From Gallionella sp. (lineage in GTDB: Bacteria; Pseudomonadota; Gammaproteobacteria; Burkholderiales; Gallionellaceae), in NCBI GenBank assembly GCA_028689145.1, contig JAQTWT010000003.1, forward strand, positions 124,001 to 188,000: a DNA stretch of 64,000 bases, in the 5' to 3' direction. Position 1 is the first letter of the stretch; the number at the start of each line of letters is the position of its first letter. The notes under the pieces were generated by a model. The model was not told where the DNA came from. It saw only the letters and a list, made by a program, of their open reading frames with translations, and did not search any database. The position numbers and the translations under genes are program-made. This document shows positions 1 through 12,609 of this stretch, piece by piece.

Positions 1-367
1 TGCGGCCAAATCGGTGATGATACCCATGCAGTGCGAGTATTACGCGCTGGAAGGATTGAGCGATTTGGTGAACACCATCCGCAAAGTGCGCGCCAATCTC
101 AACCCGGAGCTGGAGATTGAAGGACTGTTGCGCACCATGTTTGATCCGCGCAACACGCTGGCGCAACAGGTCTCGGATCAATTGAAGGAGCACTTTGGCG
201 ACAAGGTTTACCGCACCGTGATTCCGCGCAATGTGCGCCTGGCGGAAGCGCCGAGCTTTGGCGTGCCGGCGCTGTATCACGACAAATTGTCCAAGGGAAC
301 ACAGGCTTATCTGGCTTTGGCCGGAGAATTATTGAATAACGCAGCCCGTCCGGCTGCATCGGCATAA
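1..367 (+). CDS. parA: Chromosome partitioning ATPase ParA (C-terminal part)
   Basis: Only the C-terminal ~120 residues are in the window; the reading frame is open from the left edge to a TAA at 365-367. ParA/Soj is a deviant-Walker ATPase that moves ParB-bound origin regions. The visible part carries the family hallmark [13 protein letters not shown] and the motif [21 protein letters not shown], followed by a short acidic/alanine-rich tail. The N-terminal nucleotide-binding P-loop must lie upstream. parB follows after 11 bases, the usual parAB pairing. An ATG/GTG near base 14 is internal and is not the true start. Confidence 0.93.
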   Translation, partial: AAKSVMIPMQCEYYALEGLSDLVNTIRKVRANLNPELEIEGLLRTMFDPRNTLAQQVSDQLKEHFGDKVYRTVIPRNVRLAEAPSFGVPALYHDKLSKGTQAYLALAGELLNNAARPAASA

Positions 368-378
368 ATGGAGCGGTT

Positions 379-1242
379 ATGGCAACGAAGCTAAACAAGG
401 GGTTGGGGCGAGGACTGGACGCATTGCTGTCCGGCGGCAAGAGCGAAAAAGACGAGGCGATGCGCGAGTTGAACGTCGCGCTGCTCAAACCGGGCAAGTA
501 CCAGCCGCGTTCGCATATGGACGAGACATCGCTGAACGAGCTGGCGGCTTCGATCAAGGCGCAGGGAATCATGCAGCCGATTCTGGTGCGACAGCTCGCC
601 GACAGCAGCTACGAGATTATCGCCGGCGAGCGGCGCTGGCGCGCCGCGCAGCTGGCGGGGTTGAGCCATGTGCCGGTGCTGGTGCGCAGCGTCCCGGACA
701 ATACCGCGCTGGCGATGGCACTGATTGAGAACATCCAGCGCGAGAACCTGAACCCGCTGGAAGAGGCGATCGGTATCCAGCGCCTGATCGACGAATTCAA
801 GATGACCCATCAGGTCGCAGCCGAGGCGGTGGGCCGTTCGCGCAGCGCGGCCAGCAACCTGTTGCGGCTGCTTAAGTTGCCGCAGGCGGTGCAGGATATG
901 CTGATGGAGAACAAGCTGGATATGGGGCATGCGCGCGCGCTGTTGTCGCTGGACAACGCACAGCAGGTATTGCTGGCCAACAAGATTGTGCTGGAAGGCC
1001 TTTCCGTGCGCGAGGCGGAGAAGCTGGTGCAAAAACAAACCGGCGAGCCGGAGCAGGGGCAGCCGAAGAAAGTGCACAAGCTCAACCGCGATACCCAGCG
1101 GCTGCAGGAAGAAATGAGTGCGTGTCTCGGCGTGCATGTCGAAATCAGGCCGGGCGGCAAGGGTGGCGGCAAACTGATCATTGAATATGCCAACCATGAC
1201 CAGCTCGATGAATTCATCGGCAAGCTCAAAAAAGGCGCATAA
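379..1242 (+). CDS. parB: Chromosome partitioning protein ParB
   Basis: 287 residues, the normal size for a chromosomal ParB. ParB binds parS sites near the origin, loads as a CTP-dependent clamp and stimulates ParA. Visible landmarks: an N-terminal LGRGLDALL peptide (residues 9-17), typical of the ParA-contacting tail; the CTP-fold arginine box GERRWRA (83-89); the ENIQREN box near 114-120; a helix-turn-helix around 145-175 (VAEAVGRSRSAASNLLRLL); and a C-terminal dimerisation region. The start follows parA by 11 bases with a GGAG-like site (AATGGAGCGGTT). I saw no parS consensus in the window. Confidence 0.96.
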   Translation: MATKLNKGLGRGLDALLSGGKSEKDEAMRELNVALLKPGKYQPRSHMDETSLNELAASIKAQGIMQPILVRQLADSSYEIIAGERRWRAAQLAGLSHVPVLVRSVPDNTALAMALIENIQRENLNPLEEAIGIQRLIDEFKMTHQVAAEAVGRSRSAASNLLRLLKLPQAVQDMLMENKLDMGHARALLSLDNAQQVLLANKIVLEGLSVREAEKLVQKQTGEPEQGQPKKVHKLNRDTQRLQEEMSACLGVHVEIRPGGKGGGKLIIEYANHDQLDEFIGKLKKGA

Positions 1243-1245
1243 AAA

Positions 1246-2605
<1,360 letters not shown>

Positions 2606-2648
2606 TTTAGCTTTATAAACTTAAACTTTTTATTAACAGGAGAAATAG

Positions 2649-2897
<249 letters not shown>

Positions 2898-2939
2898 TTC
2901 TCCCCAAGCGACAACGCATAATTCAGGAAAGGTAGCTGC

Positions 2940-3410
2940 ATGAATATCAATGCAACTCTTCTCGCCCAGACGATCATGTTCGCACTGTTCGTGTGGTTCT
3001 GCATGAAGTTTGTCTGGCCGCCCATCGTGGCCGCGCTGGAACAACGCAAGAAGCAGATCGCCGACGGTTTGGCTGACGCGGAACGGGCAAAGCACGATCT
3101 GGAACTGGCTTCCAAGCGTTCCGCGGAAATTCTGCGCGAAGCAAAGGAAAAGGCCGGCGATATCGTCAGTCATGGTGAAAAGCGCGCCAGTGAGATCATC
3201 GAGGAAGCCAAGGTGCAAGCCAAGCTGGAAGGCGATCGTCTGGTCACCGGTGCGAAGGCTGAAATCGAACAGGAAGTATTTCGTGCCAGAGAACAATTGC
3301 GCACCCAGGTGTCAGCAATCGCGCTGGCCGGTGCAGGCAAGATTCTCGGTCGCGAGATCGATGCCAAGGCGCACAACGATTTGCTCGATAAACTGGTTGC
3401 GGAAATCTAG
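2940..3410 (+). CDS. atpF: ATP synthase Fo subunit b
   Basis: 156 residues: one N-terminal membrane helix (about 4-26, containing the MKFVWPPI exit) followed by a long charged helix that dimerises as the peripheral stalk. Repeated alanine/lysine/glutamate heptads ([24 protein letters not shown]) are visible. An AGGAAAGG-type site lies just upstream of the ATG. It connects subunit a to subunit delta, encoded next. Confidence 0.97.
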   Translation: MNINATLLAQTIMFALFVWFCMKFVWPPIVAALEQRKKQIADGLADAERAKHDLELASKRSAEILREAKEKAGDIVSHGEKRASEIIEEAKVQAKLEGDRLVTGAKAEIEQEVFRAREQLRTQVSAIALAGAGKILGREIDAKAHNDLLDKLVAEI

Positions 3411-3415
3411 ACGCC

Positions 3416-3949
3416 ATGGCCGAATCCATCACCATCGCACGTCCCTATGCACAAGCGGCATTTGAAGAAGCGCAAAAACTGGCGGATCTGAAAGGCTGGT
3501 CCGATGCTTTGCTGTCACTGGCGGATGCGGTTTGTCATCCCGAAGTTCATGCAGTCGTCACCAGTCCGCGGGTTGCCAAAGCGCAGCTCGAAAGTCTGAT
3601 GGATGGTTTGCTGGGCAATCAGGCAACCCCTCAGCAGCGTAATTTCGTTCGCGTGTTGGCGGAGAATCAACGCCTGCTGGTGCTGCCGGAAATTGCCGCG
3701 AGCTTTGAAATTTTGCGTGCCGAGGCCGAAAAGACCGTCAATGTGGTGGTGGAATCGGCATTCGAGGTGTCTGTCGCACAGCAGGAAAAAATCGTTAAAT
3801 CGCTGAAAGCGCGCATGGGTCGCGAAATCAAGCTGGTCTGCAGTATCAATAAAGAATTGCTGGGTGGCGTGGTGATCCGTGCCGGAGACAAGGTGATCGA
3901 TGGTTCCGCGCGCACCCGTCTCGGTGAAATGGCAAACGCGCTGGCTTAA
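3416..3949 (+). CDS. atpH: ATP synthase F1 subunit delta
   Basis: 177 residues, the normal length. Delta (OSCP homologue) joins the top of F1 to the b-stalk. The N-terminal helical bundle starts with the conserved ARPYAQAAFEEA, and the C-terminal half contains the conserved LLGGVVIRAGDKVIDGSARTRL strand region. It follows atpF after 5 bases, so the two are probably translationally linked. A 66-base gap then separates it from atpA. Confidence 0.97.
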   Translation: MAESITIARPYAQAAFEEAQKLADLKGWSDALLSLADAVCHPEVHAVVTSPRVAKAQLESLMDGLLGNQATPQQRNFVRVLAENQRLLVLPEIAASFEILRAEAEKTVNVVVESAFEVSVAQQEKIVKSLKARMGREIKLVCSINKELLGGVVIRAGDKVIDGSARTRLGEMANALA

Positions 3950-4015
3950 GCTGACGCAAAGCCTTGATGGCAACCATTGGCCTGATAAAAGATTTATCAA
4001 GATAAGGAAATTTAG

Positions 4016-5557
4016 ATGAAGCTCAACCCTTCTGAAATAAGCAATTTGATTCGCAGTCGCATCGAAAACTTCGAAGCACTGACGCAAGCGCGCACCGAAG
4101 GTACGGTGGTCAGCGTGACCGATGGTATCGTCCGCGTACACGGGTTGTCCGACGTGATGCAGGGCGAAATGCTGGAATTCCCGGGCAATACGTTCGGTCT
4201 GGCGCTGAATTTGGAGCGCGATTCTGTCGGTGCGGTGGTGCTGGGTGAGTATGAGCACATCACCGAAGGCGACACGGTCAAGTGTACCGGACGCATTCTG
4301 GAAGTGCCGGTCGGCCCCGAGTTGTGCGGCCGCGTGGTGAATGCGCTGGGCCAGCCGATTGACGGCAAGGGACCAATCAACGCCAAGATGACCGACAAGA
4401 TTGAAAAGGTTGCGCCGGGTGTGATCGCGCGTAAATCGGTTGATCAGCCGGTGCAGACCGGTTTGAAGTCGATTGACTCGATGGTGCCGATCGGTCGCGG
4501 TCAGCGCGAACTGATCATCGGCGACCGCCAGACCGGCAAAACAGCCGTGGCGGTGGATGCCATCATCAACCAGAAGGGTCAGAACATGATCTGCGTGTAC
4601 GTTGCGATCGGCCAAAAGGCTTCGACCGTCGCCAACGTGGTGCGCAAGCTGGAAGAGCACGGCGCGCTGGGATACACCATCATCGTCGCCGCAACCGCAT
4701 CCGATTCCGCAGCGATGCAATTTCTGGCACCGTATGCCGGTTGCACCATGGGCGAATACTTCCGCGACCGCGGCCAGGACGCGCTGATTGTTTACGACGA
4801 TCTGACCAAGCAGGCTTGGGCGTATCGCCAAATCTCATTGTTGTTGCGCCGTCCGCCCGGTCGTGAAGCTTACCCCGGCGACGTGTTTTATCTGCACTCC
4901 CGTTTACTGGAACGCGCGGCGCGAGTGAGCGCTGACTATGTTGAGGCTTTCACCAAGGGTGAGGTCAAGGGCAAGACTGGTTCTCTGACTGCATTGCCTA
5001 TTATTGAAACGCAGGCAGGCGACGTGTCGGCTTTCGTTCCAACCAACGTGATCTCGATTACCGACGGTCAAATCTTCTTGGAAACCGACTTGTTCAATGC
5101 CGGTATCCGTCCCGCGATCAACGCCGGTGTATCGGTGTCGCGCGTGGGTGGTGCAGCGCAGACCAAGGTAATCAAGAAGCTGGGTGGCGGCGTGCGTCTG
5201 GCGCTGGCGCAGTATCGTGAATTGGCTGCGTTCGCACAATTCGCTTCGGATCTGGATGAAGCAACCCGCAAGCAGCTGGAGCGTGGTCGTCTGGTAACCG
5301 AACTGATGAAACAGTTGCAATACTGCCCGCTGTCGGTTGCCGATATGGCGGTTACGCTGTTCTCGGTCAACAAGGGTTATTTCGATGACGTGTCCGTACC
5401 CAAGGCATTGGCTTTTGAGTCGGCACTGCACAGTTACCTGAAATCCAGCAACAAGGATCTGCTGGATACGATCGAATCCACCAAGGATTTGAATGCGGAT
5501 AACGAAAAACTGTTGGCTGCGGCAATCGAGAAATTCAAGGCGACGGCTGTCTATTAA
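4016..5557 (+). CDS. atpA: ATP synthase F1 subunit alpha
   Basis: 513 residues. Alpha forms the hexamer with beta and carries non-catalytic nucleotide sites. The Walker A motif GDRQTGKT is at residues 169-176, the arginine-finger region is in [11 protein letters not shown], and the [11 protein letters not shown] segment follows Walker B (ALIVYDDL). A TAAGGAAAT site precedes the ATG. No deviations from the family are visible. Confidence 0.98.
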   Translation: MKLNPSEISNLIRSRIENFEALTQARTEGTVVSVTDGIVRVHGLSDVMQGEMLEFPGNTFGLALNLERDSVGAVVLGEYEHITEGDTVKCTGRILEVPVGPELCGRVVNALGQPIDGKGPINAKMTDKIEKVAPGVIARKSVDQPVQTGLKSIDSMVPIGRGQRELIIGDRQTGKTAVAVDAIINQKGQNMICVYVAIGQKASTVANVVRKLEEHGALGYTIIVAATASDSAAMQFLAPYAGCTMGEYFRDRGQDALIVYDDLTKQAWAYRQISLLLRRPPGREAYPGDVFYLHSRLLERAARVSADYVEAFTKGEVKGKTGSLTALPIIETQAGDVSAFVPTNVISITDGQIFLETDLFNAGIRPAINAGVSVSRVGGAAQTKVIKKLGGGVRLALAQYRELAAFAQFASDLDEATRKQLERGRLVTELMKQLQYCPLSVADMAVTLFSVNKGYFDDVSVPKALAFESALHSYLKSSNKDLLDTIESTKDLNADNEKLLAAAIEKFKATAVY

Positions 5558-5570
5558 GGCGGGGTGATAA

Positions 5571-6437
5571 ATGGCTGGCAGTAAAGAGATACGCGCAAAG
5601 ATCAAGAGCGTTGAAAATACGCGCAAGATCACGCGCGCCATGGAAATGGTCGCCGCTGCGAAAATGCGCAAGGCGCAGGAACGCATGCGCGCGGCACGCC
5701 CCTATGCGGAAAAGATTCGCGCCGTTGCCGCGCATTTGTCGCGCGCCAACCCCGAGTACAAGCATCCGTTTCTGGTGCATCGCGACGGCATCAAGAACGT
5801 CGGCCTGATTACGGTGACTTCGGACAAAGGTTTGTGCGGCGGCTTGAACACAAACATTTTGCGCCTTGCGGTCAGCAAAATGAAAACCTGGGAAGGCGAG
5901 GGCAAAGGCATTATGGTTTGCCCGATCGGCAACAAGGGTTTGGGTTTCATGTCGCGCATCGGTGCCAAGGTCAAGTCAAACATGACCGGGTTGGGCGATA
6001 CGCCGCACATCGAGAAGTTGATTGGCGCGGTGAAGGTGATGCTGGACGCGTATGTAAATGGCGAAATCGATGCCATCTACCTGAGCTATAACCGCTTCAT
6101 CAATACCATGAAGCAGGAGCCGTGCATGGAGCAACTGCTGCCGTTGAGCGGCGAGCAGATGGGAACCTCCGAAGGCAACTGGGACTATATCTATGAGCCG
6201 GATGCCAAGCTGGTGATCGACGAGTTGCTGGTGCGCTACATCGAGTCGCTGGTTTATCAGGGTGTCGTCGAGAACATGGCTTCCGAGCAAAGCGCGCGGA
6301 TGGTGGCGATGAAGGCCGCATCGGATAACGCCAAGAGCGTGATCGCAGATCTCAAGCTGGTTTATAACAAGGCACGCCAGGCGGCTATTACCCGCGAAAT
6401 CTCGGAAATCGTCAGCGGCGCGGCAGCGGTCGGTTGA
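5571..6437 (+). CDS. atpG: ATP synthase F1 subunit gamma
   Basis: 288 residues, the rotating central stalk. The N-terminal coiled-coil helix begins [36 protein letters not shown] and the C-terminal helix ends [20 protein letters not shown]; these wind together inside the alpha3beta3 ring. The central Rossmann-like part has the [12 protein letters not shown] motif. It lies 13 bases after atpA and 59 bases before atpD. Confidence 0.98.
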   Translation: MAGSKEIRAKIKSVENTRKITRAMEMVAAAKMRKAQERMRAARPYAEKIRAVAAHLSRANPEYKHPFLVHRDGIKNVGLITVTSDKGLCGGLNTNILRLAVSKMKTWEGEGKGIMVCPIGNKGLGFMSRIGAKVKSNMTGLGDTPHIEKLIGAVKVMLDAYVNGEIDAIYLSYNRFINTMKQEPCMEQLLPLSGEQMGTSEGNWDYIYEPDAKLVIDELLVRYIESLVYQGVVENMASEQSARMVAMKAASDNAKSVIADLKLVYNKARQAAITREISEIVSGAAAVG

Positions 6438-6475
6438 TCGAAATAAACGATTGCGACAGCAAATTACAGAATTAA

Positions 6476-7894
<1,419 letters not shown>

Positions 7895-7913
7895 CGGCAA
7901 AGGGGATTAAAGC

Positions 7914-8342
7914 ATGGCAATGACCGTACACGTCGACGTAGTTAGCGCGGAAGAAGCTATTTTCTCCGGGCTGGCTGAAATGGTGGTCGTCCCGGGAGAA
8001 ATGGGCGAGCTGGGCATTTATCCACGCCACACCGCGTTGATGACACGCATCAAACCGGGTTCGGTCAGAATCAAGCGGCCCGATCAGGAGCAGGAAGAGT
8101 TGATCTACGTCTCGGGCGGCATGCTTGAAGTGCAACCCGATGTCGTGACTATTCTGGCAGATACCGCGATTCGCGGCGGTGATTTGGACGAAGCGCGCGC
8201 GCTGGAAGCCAAGCAAGCGGCGGAAGATGCCATGAGAGATCGCGCTTCCGATATCGACTACGCCCAGGCACAGGGCGAACTGGCAGAAGCTATTGCACAG
8301 TTGCGCGCAATCCAGCAATTGCGCAAACAAACCGCGCACTAA
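7914..8342 (+). CDS. atpC: ATP synthase F1 subunit epsilon
   Basis: 142 residues: an N-terminal ten-strand beta sandwich ([20 protein letters not shown], then [14 protein letters not shown]) and a C-terminal two-helix part (residues ~90-140) that can insert into F1 and inhibit ATP hydrolysis. It sits 19 bases after atpD and is the last gene of the operon. A hairpin at 8351-8379 follows its stop codon. Confidence 0.97.
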   Translation: MAMTVHVDVVSAEEAIFSGLAEMVVVPGEMGELGIYPRHTALMTRIKPGSVRIKRPDQEQEELIYVSGGMLEVQPDVVTILADTAIRGGDLDEARALEAKQAAEDAMRDRASDIDYAQAQGELAEAIAQLRAIQQLRKQTAH

Positions 8343-8350
8343 TTCCGGAA

Positions 8351-8379
8351 TTAGCGCTCACTGTGTTGGTGGGCGCTAA
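8351..8379. terminator. Hairpin between convergent atpC and glycosyltransferase gene
   Basis: An 11-base stem (TTAGCGCTCAC at 8351-8361 pairing with GTGGGCGCTAA at 8369-8379, one G-T wobble) closes a 7-base loop. It lies in the 56-base gap between the end of the atp operon on the plus strand and the end of the polysaccharide operon on the minus strand, so it could terminate both. There is no clean T-run after it on either side, so efficiency is uncertain. Confidence 0.65.
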
Positions 8380-8398
8380 CTATTGGTATGGTTGAGCG

Positions 8399-9526
8399 CT
8401 AACGCAATAGTCCGCTGTAAAATACCAACATCTGTTGAGTGATTCTTTGGCTGGGGAATAATTCCAGCGCACGCGCACGCGCAGCAGTCCCCATCTGTTG
8501 GCGAACATCACGATTGACTATCAGCTTTAACAATGCCTGAGTCAGCGCGCCGACATCTCCGGCCGGAAACAGCAATCCCGTTTTGCCATCTTCAATCGCA
8601 TCGGTAATACCGTAGATTCGCGAAGCTACGGCCGGTACCCCGCTTGCAGCTGCCTCAATAATGACTTGTCCAAAACCTTCGCGGTGGCTGGGCAAACAGA
8701 AAATATCCGCTGCTGCCATGTACCGCTCGGGTGTGGGAGTAAAGTTGACCCTGCGCAACCGGTTGCGAAATGTTCCGCAAATTTCCTCTATCCGCGGGAA
8801 GGGAAAATCTTCTTCTGCACCCACTAATAGCAGCATGACATCTGCATGGCGCGCCGCTATGTCGGTAAAAGCGGCAGCAAGTTCGGGCATACCCTTGTCG
8901 CGATTGAGTCTTCCCAGAAAAAGGATTACGGTTTGATCGGGCCCTATACCTAATTCGGCGCGGACAGCATTTTTGATCCGGCTATCTGGATGGAAGCGCT
9001 GCGTATCGACACCGCAGATAGAACCCTGTTCTATCACAATCCCCTTGTTTGCCGGGAAAACGCCCTCCGCCACCAGAAAAGCGCGCTGCGACGGACTGTC
9101 CGCCAGAACATGGGTGGCAAACCGTACGATCATTTTGTCAAACTGCTTGAATATCCAGCGTTTCCACCCGCGCTTGTTTGCCCAAACCTGTCCGGTAAAG
9201 GTATGTACCCGATTGGGAACACCAGCCAGCCAGGCTGCCAGCATCGACAGAAATCCGGTTTTCGGCATGATCGAATGAACCAGATCAAAGCGTTCGCGGC
9301 GAAACAATATCACCAGTTGAATCAACACCAACAAGTCGCGCCAGGGTGACACCTTGCGTTCGATAGCCAGCGGGATGAATGGCGCTTCCAGGTCGCGCAG
9401 CAGGTCAGTGTCGATTGGGGCGCTAACAATTTTTACCGGCCACTGTTCTGTGCAGGCACTGATATGGCCGGCCAGAAAAGACTGCAATACGGCGGGAATC
9501 GTGGCAACAAAGCAAAGCTTTTTCAT
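8399..9526 (-). CDS. Glycosyltransferase family 4
   Basis: 375 residues from an ATG placed two bases after the stop of the upstream epimerase gene (TGA-A-ATG), giving MKKLCFVATIP. A longer GTG-type extension of 46 residues would run deep into that gene and was not used. It is a GT-B enzyme that moves a sugar from a nucleotide donor to a growing lipid-linked glycan. The C-terminal donor domain has LFLGRLNRDKG and the retaining-enzyme E-x7-E motif in EGFGQVIIEAA (about residues 290-300). It is the last gene of the polysaccharide operon and pairs with the preceding NAD-dependent epimerase. Donor and acceptor cannot be told from sequence. Confidence 0.9.
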   Translation of the reverse strand: MKKLCFVATIPAVLQSFLAGHISACTEQWPVKIVSAPIDTDLLRDLEAPFIPLAIERKVSPWRDLLVLIQLVILFRRERFDLVHSIMPKTGFLSMLAAWLAGVPNRVHTFTGQVWANKRGWKRWIFKQFDKMIVRFATHVLADSPSQRAFLVAEGVFPANKGIVIEQGSICGVDTQRFHPDSRIKNAVRAELGIGPDQTVILFLGRLNRDKGMPELAAAFTDIAARHADVMLLLVGAEEDFPFPRIEEICGTFRNRLRRVNFTPTPERYMAAADIFCLPSHREGFGQVIIEAAASGVPAVASRIYGITDAIEDGKTGLLFPAGDVGALTQALLKLIVNRDVRQQMGTAARARALELFPSQRITQQMLVFYSGLLR

Positions 9527-9527
9527 T

Positions 9528-10484
9528 TCAATTGGTATGCTGTGATCTTTGCTTATATGCGCCAACCAGTTCACGCAACCCGTCTTCCATCGAGACAATA
9601 TGCCGATAACCAAGCTGTTGCTGAATCCGTGCAATTGGATAGCGCGAATAATTGGCCAGCGCATGCACCCTTGATGCGGTGAGCGGAAAACCCGGCAGCC
9701 TGCCCAAGGTATTTCCCGCCAATCGCGCCATGGCCCTCGGAATTCTTAACCGCGGAGGGGTTCTTCCAAGCGCGTCGCTAATTATCTCGACGAAATGCTC
9801 TATCGTACAATAATCTGACAAGTTGAAAATTTGGCCTTTGGCGGAAGCCATGATCCCACAGCGCATCAAGCCCTCGGCGACATTATCAACATGGATATAA
9901 TTTGCCGAAGCTCCGGGTTTACCGATGTAGAAGAAGAGACCTTTGTCAATCATGGCGATCATGCCAAATAACGACTGATTGCTCATTCCAGCGCCAAACA
10001 CATTTGACGGGCGCAGGATCGAATAGCTAAAGCCGCCTTGGTTGGCGGCCTCAACAACAATTTTGTCCGACTCGGCTTTGGTAATCTCGTACTGTCCAAC
10101 CGGGTTAGGAACTGATTTTTCGGTGACGATACCTTCTGCCACCGGGCCGTACACACCGACACTGCTTAGCTGCACCCAATGAGCGACGCGTCCAGAAGCA
10201 GCTTCGGCTAATTTGCGCGTGGCATCAACATGCAACGCCTTCATGATGCTGGAGTCGTTCAGTTGTCCAGCACAATGGTAAAGCACATCCACACCGTCCA
10301 GCATGGCCGAAAGTTGGCCAATTTCAGCTGTTGCTAAGTCGCACTCATATACTTCTAGTAACGTGGATTTCTTGGAAAGGTCAGGGTTGCGCGTCAACAA
10401 CCTGACGGTGTTGCCATGCTCAAGCAGACGAGTAAGCAGCCCTTTTCCAATAAAGCCTGTTCCGCCGGTGATTGCGACAATCAT
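9528..10484 (-). CDS. NAD-dependent epimerase/dehydratase (extended SDR)
   Basis: 318 residues. The N-terminal Rossmann motif is TGGTGFIG (residues 6-13), the catalytic serine region is QLSSVGVYG, and the YxxxK pair is in QYEITKAE. Such enzymes modify nucleotide sugars or reduce a keto group on a lipid-linked sugar. Epimerases of this type next to a terminal GT4 are common in O-antigen and exopolysaccharide loci. The stop codon nearly touches the GT4 start, implying co-translation. The substrate is not deducible; a 4-epimerase or 4-reductase role is possible. Confidence 0.85.
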   Translation of the reverse strand: MIVAITGGTGFIGKGLLTRLLEHGNTVRLLTRNPDLSKKSTLLEVYECDLATAEIGQLSAMLDGVDVLYHCAGQLNDSSIMKALHVDATRKLAEAASGRVAHWVQLSSVGVYGPVAEGIVTEKSVPNPVGQYEITKAESDKIVVEAANQGGFSYSILRPSNVFGAGMSNQSLFGMIAMIDKGLFFYIGKPGASANYIHVDNVAEGLMRCGIMASAKGQIFNLSDYCTIEHFVEIISDALGRTPPRLRIPRAMARLAGNTLGRLPGFPLTASRVHALANYSRYPIARIQQQLGYRHIVSMEDGLRELVGAYKQRSQHTN

Positions 10485-10546
10485 GAGCTTGCCATCAAAA
10501 GAAGGCTAAAAGGGTGCAACGCCGGGTAGACATAAAAAACGTGATT

Positions 10547-11497
10547 TCATCTAAACATCCCCTTTAGCCGTTGCAGACCTTTCCAAATGGAAGGCGGTAA
10601 GAGTGTGGCGAGGTAGAGGGCAAAGAACACTGGGTTGATCCATAAATAGGGCCTTAGCGATATACGTGCGTGCTGCGAGTCACCTCTATGCATGTAGGCA
10701 GCAGCATGCCAGTATCCGATCTTGGCTTTCAGATAGGCTGTTTCATCAGGATAATGCTGTTCTAAATTCGGCATCATGGAGCGCAATTTCCCAAGAATAT
10801 AATCATTCTCAACTGGGTATTTATCAATGTGCCGGATACTGGACATATTGCTATGTACCCTGTAGATGGCGGTTGGCTGTTTCAAATAGCGTGCCTTTGA
10901 AGTACATAACAGCCGCATAAATAAATCGTACTCTTCCGATACTTCTAAAGCGGGGTCGAAAAGGTCATTTAACTTATGCAGGGAAGAGCTGCGTATCATT
11001 ACCGTCTGCAAGTTGACCGGATAATGGCGAAGAAATGCACCGAACACATCCCCCTCCGGCTGTGATCTGCGCAGGCCAAGTGAAGTGCATCCGGTAGAAG
11101 CTTGCAATATGTAATAGTTGCTGTAAACAAAATCTGCCTGCCCGGATTCGCTAAAAACGGCTACCTGCCAAGACAGTTTATCTGGCAGCCAGCGGTCGTC
11201 AGTATCGAGAAAGGAAATTAGTTCGCCATGTGCATTGCCGATTGCTGCATTGCGGGCGGCTCCCAATGACAGCATTTGCGGGCTATGAAAGTAATGTAAC
11301 TTTTCTCCATAGCTCCTTGCAATGTGTGCGCTGTTATCGGTCGATGCATTGTCGAAGAAAACAATTTCCCAGTTGTCGTAGGTCTGTGCATAGATTGAAT
11401 CGATTGCTTCACGCAAATAGCTTTCGCCATTGCGGCAATTCATAATGATGCTGACAAGAGGCTTATTATCAGCAAGAGCAGACAAAGCTTCAGCCAT
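10547..11497 (-). CDS. Glycosyltransferase family 2
   Basis: 316 residues. The N-terminal GT-A fold shows PLVSIIMNCRNGESYLREAI, the FFDNASTDNS nucleotide-binding loop, and the metal-binding DTDD at about residues 99-102 (SFLDTDDRWLPDKL). An ED-type acid base lies in VSEEYDLFMRLL. It adds a sugar on the cytoplasmic face of the inner membrane. Its start overlaps the end of the aminotransferase gene by 8 bases. The C-terminal ~60 residues contain a hydrophobic stretch that may touch the membrane. Confidence 0.9.
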   Translation of the reverse strand: MAEALSALADNKPLVSIIMNCRNGESYLREAIDSIYAQTYDNWEIVFFDNASTDNSAHIARSYGEKLHYFHSPQMLSLGAARNAAIGNAHGELISFLDTDDRWLPDKLSWQVAVFSESGQADFVYSNYYILQASTGCTSLGLRRSQPEGDVFGAFLRHYPVNLQTVMIRSSSLHKLNDLFDPALEVSEEYDLFMRLLCTSKARYLKQPTAIYRVHSNMSSIRHIDKYPVENDYILGKLRSMMPNLEQHYPDETAYLKAKIGYWHAAAYMHRGDSQHARISLRPYLWINPVFFALYLATLLPPSIWKGLQRLKGMFR

Positions 11498-12605
11498 TAA
11501 GCGCGCCGATCAAATGATTTACGCAGCTATCGACATCAGCCAGTGACAGATCCGGATGAAGCGGGAGTGATAATAATCTTGGTGCAATATTGTCCACTAC
11601 AGGCAAGGGCAATGCATCGCTGTCGCGAAAAAAGGTAAGCACGTGGTTGGGTTGGTAATGCACTCCCGTTTGTACACCGGCATCGAGCATACGGCTGCGG
11701 ATGGTTTTGCGATCAGCTCCATCAGGAAGAAGCACAGGATAGATATGCGGAACAACTTCTGAATAGTTATGCGGAAGCCTCGAAAGTCTGGGGAAGCTAG
11801 CCAGCTGTTCGTCATACCGCCTTGCCAACAATCTTCGTTTGTCCGTAAATTCTTCCAGCCGCCCAAGCTGGACTAGGCCAATCGCCGCCATGATGTCACT
11901 CATGTGGTAACGCCAGCCCTGCGCCGTGACATCAAACTCCCAGCTGCGCTCGCCCGCGTAGCGCCGCTCGCTATCTTTTTCAACGCCGAGCAATCGCGCA
12001 TCACGAACCTTGCGCAAAATATTCTGGTCGCCTGTCACAATACAGCCGCCTTCGCCTGAAGTGATGTTCTTGATACCATCGAAGCTAAAGCACACAATGT
12101 CACCGTTAGCACCAACCCGAGCACCCTTGTAGTTCGAGCCAAAGGCATGCGCAGCATCCTCGATAACACGCAAGCCACAACGTTCTGCAAAGGCGTATAT
12201 GCCGGATAAATCTCCTGCTCCGCCGCTGTAATGCACCGGCATCACGGCCTTGGTTTTCGGAGATAATCGCTTCTCGGCATCACGCCAGTCCAGCGTCAAG
12301 GTTGATGGGTTAATATCACAGGCCACCGGATTTGCTCCGGTGGCCGCGACAGCTTGGAAGGAAGCAACATAGGTCAGCGACGGTATGAGAACCTCGTCAC
12401 CATGGCCGATCTCGCAAGCCTGAAGTGCCAAATGCAAGGCGGCCGTGCCGGTATTAACACAAACAGCAGCGCGGCCAAAGAATGTTTCAAGCGCATTCTC
12501 AAAGCGTTGCACTTCTAAACCCATGCCGAGAAATTCCTTGTCCAGCACGGCCATCACGGCTTGCTTTTCTGCTGCTGATATGCAAGATTTCGATAACCGA
12601 ATCAT
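11490..12605 (-). CDS. DegT/DnrJ/EryC1-family sugar aminotransferase
   Basis: 371 residues from the ATG four bases after rfbF (MIRLSKSCIS). A 34-residue upstream extension overlaps rfbF and is rejected. PLP-dependent enzymes of this family aminate keto sugars on nucleotides. The Schiff-base lysine is present, Lys179 in SFDGIKNITSGEGG, and the phosphate-binding NTGTAALHLAL is at residues 51-61. Because the lysine is kept, this is an aminotransferase, not the RfbH-type 3-dehydrase that replaces it with histidine. Sitting directly after the CDP-glucose genes, it may aminate CDP-4-keto-6-deoxyglucose; that substrate is inferred from context. Confidence 0.88.
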   Translation of the reverse strand: MIRLSKSCISAAEKQAVMAVLDKEFLGMGLEVQRFENALETFFGRAAVCVNTGTAALHLALQACEIGHGDEVLIPSLTYVASFQAVAATGANPVACDINPSTLTLDWRDAEKRLSPKTKAVMPVHYSGGAGDLSGIYAFAERCGLRVIEDAAHAFGSNYKGARVGANGDIVCFSFDGIKNITSGEGGCIVTGDQNILRKVRDARLLGVEKDSERRYAGERSWEFDVTAQGWRYHMSDIMAAIGLVQLGRLEEFTDKRRLLARRYDEQLASFPRLSRLPHNYSEVVPHIYPVLLPDGADRKTIRSRMLDAGVQTGVHYQPNHVLTFFRDSDALPLPVVDNIAPRLLSLPLHPDLSLADVDSCVNHLIGALNG

Positions 12606-12609
12606 TGTG

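Noticed and set aside
3515..4831. 438-codon minus-strand frame opposite atpH and atpA
   Set aside because: Reverse frame of two conserved ATP synthase genes; the protein shows no recognisable domain.
10561..10600. Second ops-like sequence (GGCGGTAA) in the GT2 gene
   Set aside because: Matches only seven of the first eight bases, lies inside a gene and on the opposite strand to transcription.
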